The position numbers were made by a program, and so were the translations under genes. The notes beneath the pieces are model-generated. The model did not search any database. It saw only the letters and a list, made by a program, of their open reading frames with translations, and was not told where the DNA came from. Below, piece after piece: positions 57,203 to 64,000 of a DNA stretch of 64,000 bases (its first letter is position 1; the number at the start of each line of letters is the position of its first letter). The DNA comes from Lithobates sylvaticus. Its lineage: Eukaryota > Chordata > Amphibia > Anura > Ranidae. The stretch lies in NCBI GenBank assembly GCA_028564925.1, contig CM053029.1, forward strand, positions 431,673,297 through 431,737,296. The letters run 5' to 3'.

Positions 57203-58402
57203 TCATTGGGGACAATAGCAAAAATGCCTCTCACATGAATGGTCAGTGGAAAAAAATATCCTTTATACTAGGGATGCACCGATCCCACTTTTTTTAGTAA
57301 CGAGTACCGATACTTTTTTAAATACTCACCGATACCAATTACCAATACCCATTTCACAGGTCCCCACTGCACTACTGTACCACCCTGAATGCCTGTCTTA
57401 CCCCTTCCTGCACACTTGTCCCCCACTGTACCACCTTTAACCCCTCTTCCCCACTATAACACCCCACACACACACAAACCTTTTCTCCACTATACCTCCT
57501 ACATACCTGTTCACTGTGCCCCCCTGCACACCAGTTCCCCACTGTACTACCTACTGCTGAAGATCTATGTGCGACATGCTGCTATGCTCTTCCATTACCT
57601 GGGAGGAGGTGGCCTCAGCTGAAGAAGAGCAGTGCTGCTGTCTGTCCTCCCACAATAGATCCAACAGTCTGGGAGGAAGTGGAGGATGGTGATATCAGGG
57701 CAAGCAGGACTACCATGCAGGGTATCGGTTGCACCTGCCTCACGGTTTCCCTTCCTCATGCCGTACATCCGGCTGCTGGCTTCTCTTTGGCTCTCTCCTC
57801 TTGTGTTCGTGCTGCACTGCAGGCTGGGGATGGATTGGAGACCCGGTAGGAGATCCTGGTTTTAATCACGTCTGTCTGTCAGTCACTGGGGACAGGTGAA
57901 TGAGTCAGTTGTTAAGGACGCGACGATCCCGCTCCTTAACAACTAATAATTGCTGCATTCTTTTGTTTATATTTCAGTTGTCAGCGGGAGAATCCCACTG
58001 ACAGCTGAAAGAACTGAGCCAGCAGGCATCAGTGCATTTGCATGAGTACCGATACTCGTGGAAATGCTTACTATCGGCACCGATACCGTTATCAGTGCAA
58101 ACCTACTTTATACTGGAGGTTGGCGAGAGTAATGCCCCTTACCACAGGAGGTCATTGGGAAGATTGTACCTTACATTGGCAGTTAGTGGGAAAAATGTTC
58201 CTCATATTGGTGGTCAGGGGGAAGAACATCCCTTACACTGGAGGTCAGTGGGAAGAATGTCCCTTACACTGGAGGTCAGTGAGAAGAATGCCATCTTACA
58301 CTGGTAGCCAGTGGCAAAAATGTCCCCTTACACCGCTAGACAGTGAGAAAATGTCCCCTTACACTGCTAGTCATTGGACAAAATGTTTTTTACAGTGGCA
58401 GT
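57203..58402. repeat. 31-32-bp minisatellite interrupted by a hAT element
   Basis: Units follow GTCAGTGGGAAGAATGTCCC plus TTACACTGGAG. About eight lie at 58106-58402 and about two at 57203-57268. The unit cut by the hAT element becomes exactly 32 bp when the insertion and one target copy are removed. Confidence 0.85.
57269..58105. mobile_element. hAT-like element inside a minisatellite unit
   Basis: A perfect 8-bp duplication CTTTATAC lies at 57261-57268 and 58106-58113. The ends are TAGGGATGCACCGATCCC and, reversed, TAGGTTTGCACTGAT. Just inside both ends are GAGTACCGATACT words in opposite orientation. 837 bp, no transposase. Confidence 0.85.
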
Positions 58403-58754
58403 CAGAATTCCAGCTTTACAGACAACTAAAAACTGACTGGTGTCATGCTGCTGGCTCTGCCAAGCTGTGTTGGTTTTAGAACTAAGCAGGAACCATCAAA
58501 TGTGAGGTCAACCAGCCACAGTTCAAGGAACCCCTATAAACTTGTAGATGAGAACCCAGGGGTACTACGGAACCCTGGTTGAGAATGATTTCTCTAATAC
58601 ATAAAGAAGGCAGACCGCTATCAATCCGTTCAAGGGTGTGTTAGTGCATTGGAGCTCAACAAGGAAATGATATATCAATACTTGTGGGATATCACTACTT
58701 ATTAGGTGCAGAACATTTTACAAATAAAAAAAGGAAATGGTTTTGAAATCTTAC
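58403..58754. other. Intron stretch after exon 2
   Basis: Holds a short repeat piece (AACCCTGGTTGAGAATGATT near 58582) also seen at 27010. No gene. Confidence 0.45.
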
Positions 58755-58912
58755 ATCTGTGATGACAGGAGCAGGACATTCTGAAGCAGGTGAATTATTG
58801 CATGTAGGTTTATAAGCACATTTGTTGTCACACCAGGCACAATCGTATTCCACATTAGCGGCCAGGCACAAGCTACAGTCACTTCTTCCAAAAAAACAAT
58901 TGTATAATTTTA
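58755..58912 (-). CDS. plxnd1: plxnd1 exon 2 of 8: third PSI (cysteine knot) domain
   Basis: The exon has two bases plus 52 codons. The acceptor is a long T-rich tract ending TTCCTAG and the donor is GAT|GTAAGA. Eight cysteines lie at residues 5, 12, 15, 24, 27, 31, 37 and 45 of the exon, the full PSI set, with the typical CAWC at 24-27. The stretch GRSDCSLC, then EYDCAWC, then SECPAPVIT is very close to human plexin-D1 as I recall it (RSDCSLC, EYRCAWC, SECPPPVIT). CNNS holds one N-glycosylation sequon (NNS). PSI domains space the sema head from the IPT stalk outside the cell. This is the exon that best fixes the gene identity. Confidence 0.93.
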
Positions 58913-59363
58913 CTAGGAATAATAATAAAAAAACAAAAAAAAAAAATGATTAGCTAAAAGAGAAACAGATATTTTTAAATAATAATGCTCATCATCAATC
59001 ACAAGGTCCATAAAAATGCTACAATTTCATAGTGGCCTTTCTTAAAGGGGTTGTAAACCCTCATGTTTTTTCACCTTAATGAATCCCAGTGAGTGCACCC
59101 CTAACCCCCCCGTTTTACTCACCCAAGCCCTGTAATTTCCACAGCGGAGTCAAGCTCTTCCTCTCTGTCCAGGGTTCTCAGCTCTTGATTGGATAGATTG
59201 ATAGCAGCGCAGCCATTGGCTCCCACTGCTGTCAATCAAATCCAATTACGCAGGCGCCAGGGGCAGGGCTGAGTCCGGCATTCTGCGTCTATGTTCAAAT
59301 GCTTAAATTTTTTTGTCAAAAATTAAAATATTTGACATCAGAGAAGTGTGAAAGCACCCAAAC
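58913..59363. other. Intron stretch with a partial GTGGTTGTAAACC-type MITE
   Basis: TTAA at 59042-59045 followed by AGGGGTTGTAAACCCTCATG marks the left end of the family at 27281. The right end is missing (body to about 59300). Confidence 0.55.
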
Positions 59364-60030
59364 TAGGGGGTCAACACCGATTTTTCGGCTTCCTTTCAGG
59401 CCGATAGCCTGTAAATTTAAACTTTTTTTTTTTACACTGTTCTTTATAAAAAAAATAAAAATAAAAACATTTTTGTATCACTTTTATTTCTGTCACAAGG
59501 AATGTAAACATCAGGTCCTCTTTATGGAGGGATCCTGGAGTCTATAAGACCCCCCAAACCCCTCCTCTGCCCTTGAACGTATTCAAAACGTCAAGAGTGG
59601 AGTTATTGAATACTTTTTATATTTAAAAACTGGCGCCTTTAAGACGCCAGTAATCTGGAAGTGAGGTCATGATATCGCATCTGGGTTACTAGATCCGAGA
59701 CCCGAATATAGCCAATCTGGGTTTGGGTTTTCGGCCAGCCTGCGGAGGTGCCAGGTGATTGCTCGGGCCTCCTGGTGGGACAGGAGACCAGGGTAGTGTG
59801 GTGGAAGGCGGCGCAGGGGGGGGGGGGGGGGGGGGTGTAGTGTGTTGCATCGGTTATTACAAGAAAGCTGACTGTCCGCTCTAAAGAATGGTACCGGGGT
59901 AATGAATGCAGCTGCATACACTACACCGGTACAACCCCCTAAAGCAATATCGGTAACTCTGTGACCGATACCGATGCTTTAAAAAAAAAAAAAGTAAATA
60001 TCGGACACACCAATATTCGGTTGACCTCTA
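59364..60030. mobile_element. hAT-like element, TAGRGGTCAAC ends
   Basis: The flanks ACCCAAAC (59356-59363) and ACCCCAAC (60031-60038) match at 7 of 8. The ends are TAGGGGGTCAACACCGAT and, reversed, TAGAGGTCAACCGAATATTG. Inner AAAGCATCGGTATCGG-type words and a 20-G run (59816-59835). 667 bp, no transposase. Confidence 0.78.
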
Positions 60031-60167
60031 ACCCCAACAACCTTATCCCATAATAGAATGTAATGATATGTGCAGGTTTCAGGGTAAATGAACATTCAGA
60101 GAAATGCCCCCACTCTTTCCAGTAATTTAAAAAGGTAAGCATCCACAAAGCTGATTTCAGCTATTAA

Positions 60168-60580
60168 AGTCTCTTTTTTAAGTTTAAAAACAATACATGT
60201 CAAACTTTCCTGCTCTGTGCAGTGGTTTTGCACAGAGCAGCCCATATCCTCTTCGAGTCCCTTGCCAGCGCTCCTGGCCCCTGCCGAGTGCCCCCCGTCG
60301 CAAGCAGCTTGCTATGGGGGCACCCCAGCCGCTGCTCTGTGTCCATTCAGACACAGAGCTGTGGCTCGGCCCCACCACCTCTCTCTCTCTCCTCATTGGC
60401 TCACTGACTTTGGTTGACAGCAGCGGGAGCCAATGGCGCCTGCTGTCTCAGCCAATGAGCGAGAGTCCCCGGGACTTCGTAGCTCTCGTGAAACATCGCT
60501 GGATTGAGATGGGGCTCAGGTAAGTATTAAGGGGGGCTGCTGCACACAGAAAGCTTTTTATCTTAATGCATAGAACCACT
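60168..60580. mobile_element. TTAA-flanked MITE, AGTGGTTCTATGC family
   Basis: TTAA at 60164-60167 and 60581-60584. The right end reversed is AGTGGTTCTATGCATTAAG; the left end is AGTCTCTTTTTTAAG, so only weakly alike. GC-rich middle with a CTGTGCAGTGGTTTTGCACA hairpin. No coding sequence. Confidence 0.6.
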
Positions 60581-60584
60581 TTAA

Positions 60585-61261
60585 GTTATTCTAATGCACA
60601 CTTAGCATTAAAAATAGGCATCGTTTTTTTTTTTTTTTTATTATGCCCCCCCACTGCCAGTGCCTCCATGGGGAGCAGCGTTTGGCAGAAAAATGCTTCA
60701 TGTGTATAAACATGCATTAACCTTAGGCGTGTCAAGCTTTTGAGCATTAACTTATTTTAACGGCCAGAAAAATATATTATGCTGGCCAATGAAATGAACA
60801 TCCAAGTGCTTGATGCACAGAAACGTGTCTGGGTGCATTTGTACACGTCAAACTTGCCAAAACATCCAACAAAACACTAATGCAAGGAGGGAAGGCGTTT
60901 TGAGGTGATGGATATATTTCCTGTGTGTAGGAGGCTTAATACAATCCTGTACTTATGAAGTATGGAGGCTACCAGAGTTGACCTCACGCTCTAAGAAACC
61001 TGGATGCTATTCTGGTCCAGTTTTAGTCACTGTCTTTTAGAACAATTAAGCAATTACCGGCATGCATTTTGTGATCAGGGTCTCAAAATAATGATGAAAA
61101 GGAACAGCCGTACCACTAATTTTTTTTTTATAATAAGGTCAGCAATGGCCATAATTCTCTGTACATATTACTGTGAATTAACTTTGTTACAGAATTAGGA
61201 AACGCTTGACAAAATCCACACTACAATGAGAAACCTATAATAAAAAAAAAAAAAATCATAC
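60585..61261. other. Intron stretch next to exon 1
   Basis: No repeat ends or exon recognised. T and A runs at 60624-60639 and 61239-61255. Confidence 0.5.
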
Positions 61262-61349
61262 CATTCAGTTTGCTATCAACCTTCTTGTCATTCTCTTTGT
61301 TTAAAATGAATATATCCAGAGGGACGATCTCTTTGTCTTGAATTGAGAA
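61262..61349 (-). CDS. plxnd1: plxnd1 exon 1 of 8 seen: linker before the third PSI domain
   Basis: This exon has 29 codons plus one base, starting FSIQDKEIVP and ending DSKLN. The acceptor is a clear pyrimidine tract ending CCCTCTAG; the donor is ATG|GTATGA. Phase is 0 in and 1 out, so the last G joins TA of the next exon to give Val (LN-V-KLYNC). The segment is charged (DKEIV, NKENDKK), with no cysteine and no recognisable fold of its own. From its position it should be the last strands of the sema-to-PSI3 region of the ectodomain. No further upstream exon was found between 61350 and 64000. The match is weaker than for the other exons, but the splice phase and the direct join to the PSI exon support it. 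Confidence 0.8.
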
Positions 61350-61503
61350 CTAGAGGGAGAAAGAAAAGAATCTCTGTTCAACACCACTCTGAGTTATGTA
61401 AAGTGTTTGGTCAGCTTGGCCCAAACAAACTATGTAAAGTGTTTGAAAAGCTGGAGTTCAGCTTTAATTCTGGACACATGCACAAGCTACAGATGATCTT
61501 TAA

Positions 61504-62220
61504 CCACTTCAATACAGGGCACTTTCCCCCCTTAATGCCCAGGCCAATTTTCAGCTTTCAGCGCTGTCACACTTTAAACAATTGCGTGGTCATGCAACAC
61601 TGTACCCTAACAAAATTTGTATACTTTTGCTCCAACAAATATAGCTTTCTTTGGGTGGTATTTGATCACCGCTGGGGTTTTTGTTTAGCAAAAAAAAGAC
61701 GGAAAATTTTTAAAATAATTTTTTTTTCTTAATTTCTGTTAAAATATTTTGTAAATAAGTATGTTTTCTCCTTAACTGATGTGCGGCTGATGAGGCTGCA
61801 CTGACTGGCACTGGTGAGGTTGCACTAATGAGGCACTAATATGCAACACTGATGGGCACACATAGGTGGCACTGTTGGGCACCGAAAAGTCACACTGATG
61901 GGCACTTATAGGCGGTACTAATAGGCAGCACTGATTCCCAACCCTGGCGTCTGTCAGCGCGAGTGGAGGAAAAGCCGATACGCGGCTCTTCCTGTTTACG
62001 CTGTGATTGGACACAGCTGATCACATAGTAAAGAGCCTACGTCAGAGGCTCTTTACCGAGATCTGTGATGCGGTGAGTCAGACTGACACCACACCAACGA
62101 TCGCTGCGATGCACACCCCTGTGGTCATGCGATCACGGCTTATCCTGCTGGACATCATATTACGTCCAGTCAGGATAACAACCACATGTCATTCTGTTAT
62201 ATGGTGGGCGGGATATGTGG
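61504..62220. mobile_element. TTAA-flanked element E, 717 bp
   Basis: TTAA at 61500-61503 and 62221-62224. The ends are CCACTTCAATACAGGGC and, reversed, CCACATATCCCGCCC. The middle has the GGCACTGRTGAGGCTGCACT-type short repeat (61785-61930), as in other repeats of this window. No coding sequence. Confidence 0.72.
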
Positions 62221-62224
62221 TTAA

Positions 62225-62707
62225 AGTGGAACTTCACTCCCAATCAAAATTGATTCTTTTTAATTCTCATACTGCTATTAAACATATAGGAACTTTCTTA
62301 TATTATATTCACTTGTTTTAAACATGAATCATATGCCCTTACTCAAGATGGCCACAGCCAGAAGTGCTAGGGGGTGTTTTTCAAAGTGATTTCTCAACAA
62401 AATAAAGCAGAGAGACATATATGGATGGGGGAAGTTTGCTTAGAAAATTAAATATGAATGAGATAGTGTTTTTGGTCTGTGGTGCTCACATGCAGTGAAG
62501 ATCAGCTAGCTCAGATTGTGAGGCTGTTTTTTGTATTTCACAAATTTCAGAGGAGCAAGGGGGGGCAGAATTACAGCATATGTTAATGACAGAAAATGTA
62601 GTATTTAAACTGGTGTTATCAACAAAAAAAACAAAATGCTTATTGTTGTCTATAATCTTCTATACACTATGATAGTGAAGTGCTGTGAGGCAATGTAATT
62701 TGCTATA
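62225..62707. other. Intergenic-looking intron stretch, upstream of exon 1
   Basis: Begins AGTGGAACTTCACTCCC, possibly another TTAA-type MITE start. No right end was found. Confidence 0.4.
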
Positions 62708-63448
62708 CAGTAAAACCTTGGTTTGAGAGCAACTTGGTTTGAAATAATTTTGCAAGACAAGCTACATTTTTATAAATACATTTTGACTTGATTAACAAGC
62801 AATGTCTTGATATACAAGTAGCGTCATGTAAGGAGTATAAAAAGGCACCTCTAAGTGTAGCAATATGGTTACATTTGATGAAGGTACAACATTTAGCAAC
62901 ATTCATGGTTGATGATTAAAACAGGAACATCCAAGTATGCAGGCATCCGGGGTAACAGACCACATAGACCACCCTCCTTCATTAAAGAGGGATTGCACTG
63001 AAAAAAAAAAAATTAAATTAAAAGCCAGCAGCTACAAATCCTGCAGCTGCTGACTTTTATAAATGGACACTTACCTGTCCCAGGGTCCAGCGATGTCGGC
63101 AGCCGAAGCCGAGAAATCGATCGGTTCTCGGCTGCTGCGGCCGTAACCATATAAACTACACTTAGAGGTGCCTCTCTTCTTTTTTATACTCTGTAGTACC
63201 TGCTGGGTTTTGCTTCTAATCCCCCTATGGAGGCTGCCATTTGTGGATGGACATTTTATGGTTACACAACCCATCACATTGCTATAATCTTTATATAGAC
63301 TATAAACTGAAAGGCCTATAAATGGTTGTGGAATGAATCATCTGAGTTTACATTATTTCTTATGGGGAAATTTGCTTTGATATACAAGTGCTTTGGATTA
63401 CAAGCATGTTTCCGGAACAAATTATGCTTGCAATCCAAGGATTTACTG
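62708..63448. mobile_element. pogo/Tigger-like element with a nested MITE
   Basis: TA on both sides (62706-62707, 63449-63450). The ends CAGTAAAACCTTGGTTTG and, reversed, CAGTAAATCCTTGGATTG. Inner inverted words: GGCACCTCTAAGTGTAG (about 62845-62861) and CTACACTTAGAGGTGCC (63156-63172). No transposase. Two-base TA duplication and CAGT ends suit Tc1/mariner-group pogo elements. Confidence 0.7.
62986..63140. mobile_element. TTAA-type MITE fragment nested in the pogo-like element
   Basis: TTAA at 62982-62985 followed by AGAGGGATTGCACTGAA, then GCCAGCAGCTACAAATCCTG, TGGACACTTACCTGTCCC and AGCGATGTCGGCAG. Same family as 48922-49381 (reverse). The other end is missing, so a later deletion or partial insertion is likely. 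Confidence 0.6.
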
Positions 63449-63664
63449 TACTCTAAAACATTTTATTAATCTTTTTTCCAGTTTCAGGCTTAGCTAGCAG
63501 TTTACTTTTTGTTCTTCCCCAGCAACGTTAAACTACAAATTGTTCATAATATTTTTCTAAAAGTGGAATAAGAGGACAAATACTCAGATTACAAATATGT
63601 CCAGCACTGGACCTGGTACAGATTTTTGGTCAGCTATTTTAAAAATAATAAAAAACAATCAATC

Positions 63665-64000
63665 ATTTACAGTTGTGTGACCTGTCATTGGCTACAGCAG
63701 AATAAAGTGAAGGTTCTGGAGTGGCCATCTCAGTCTCCTGACCTCAATATCATTGGGCCACTCTGGGGAGAGCTCAAACATGCAGTTCATGCAAGACAGC
63801 CCAAGAATTTACAGGAACTGGAGGCTTTTTGCCAAGAGGAATGGGTAGCTTTACCATCTGAGAAGATAAATAGCCTCAAATACCACAAAAGACTTCAAGC
63901 TGTCATTGATGTTAAAGGGGGCAATACACGGTATTAAGAACTGGGGTATGTAAACTTTTGATCAGGGTCATTTGGGTCGTTTCGGTTTCCATTATGATTT
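63665..64000 (+). pseudogene. Tc1 transposase C-terminal end and 3' leader, cut by the window edge
   Basis: Reads VLEWPSQSPDLN, then PLWGELKHAVHARQPKNLQE, then EEWVALPSEKI and ends VKGGNTRY. The expected catalytic Glu (PIENLWGELK) is Gly here (IIGPLWGEL), so the copy is inactive even if the rest were present. After the stop, TATGTAAACTTTTGATCAGG is a typical Tc1 3' leader. The N-terminal two thirds are missing. The terminal repeat should lie beyond 64000. Confidence 0.8.

Larger units (their letters stand above)
507..61349 (-). other. plxnd1: plxnd1 gene segment: eight internal exons and seven introns
   Basis: Seen: eight minus-strand exons with AG acceptors and GT donors. Codons split between exons join cleanly (phases 0-1, 1-0, 0-2, 2-0, 0-2, 2-2, 2-0, 0-0). 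Intron sizes in transcript order are about 2.3, 11.0, 10.3, 5.1, 6.2, 1.4 and 23.2 kb. Known family: plexins have sema, PSI and IPT domains outside the cell and a Rap-GAP domain inside. The PSI3 residues GRSDCSLC and EYDCAWC, the IPT segment DVRVTLDG and the DPTFDNFTDG segment fit plexin-D1 better than plexin A, B or C, MET or RON as I recall them. Inference: this is a normal, expressed host gene. No stop or frameshift occurs inside any exon. Both gene ends are outside the window. Confidence 0.9.

Noticed and set aside
61350-64000. Search for a further upstream plexin exon
   Set aside because: No minus-strand frame with plexin-like residues and flanking AG/GT was found. The region is filled by elements at 61504, 62708 and 63665.
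1-64000. A new operon-like, defence or gene-cluster system
   Set aside because: All coding evidence is explained by one plexin gene and by transposon remains. No set of unexplained conserved frames exists.

Overview
The window reads as intronic DNA of a large, repeat-rich vertebrate genome, most likely an anuran amphibian. I suggest a true frog (ranid or a relative) because the introns are packed with TTAA-flanked elements, PIF/Harbinger-like, hAT-like and Tc1 elements, L1- and L2-like LINEs and GC-rich foldback MITEs. The species call is inference; the gene call is not.

One host gene is visible. It runs on the minus strand across nearly the whole window. Eight exons (61262-61349, 58755-58912, 47596-47744, 37153-37261, 31910-32046, 25503-25667, 23941-24061, 507-737) have AG/GT borders, and every exon-exon reading phase matches. 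Joined, they encode 385 residues of a plexin ectodomain: the end of a linker, the third PSI domain (8 cysteines), three IPT/TIG domains and the start of a fourth. The protein best fits plexin-D1 (plxnd1), a semaphorin receptor of endothelium and neurons. The 5' part (sema domain, PSI1-2) lies beyond 64000. The 3' part (rest of the ectodomain, membrane segment, GAP domain) lies before position 1. No other host gene, tRNA, rRNA or CRISPR array was found.

Layout from left to right. The 23.2 kb intron between the last two exons (738-23940) is the densest: an L2-like LINE piece, a 5.1 kb TTAA-flanked element nested in an older 1.13 kb one (4118-10334), a 2.25 kb hAT-like element carrying a minisatellite (12845-15096), a deleted L1-like LINE with a Harbinger-like MITE inside it (15722-20460), a broken Tc1 (20461-21990) and two foldback MITEs. 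24062-37152 is mostly single-copy-looking intron with a nearly whole 1.13 kb TTAA element at 29164. From 34716 to 36962 a Harbinger-like element holds a hAT insertion and telomere-like repeats. 38111-43453 holds a GC-rich foldback MITE, a TTAA element split by a Tc1, and another TTAA element. The 11 kb intron 47745-58754 holds a 3.4 kb array of a 20-bp repeat, a 116-bp palindrome, five stacked hairpins, a perfect 36-bp hairpin and a hAT sitting inside a 31-32-bp minisatellite. 59364-64000 holds a hAT, TTAA elements, a pogo/Tigger-like element and the end of a Tc1.

Nothing here looks like a new gene system. The most useful observations are the fully resolved plexin exon chain with a furin-like basic site and a strong internal donor-like sequence, several insertion histories readable from target duplications and empty-site copies, and the unusual tandem and palindromic DNA at 51153-57029.
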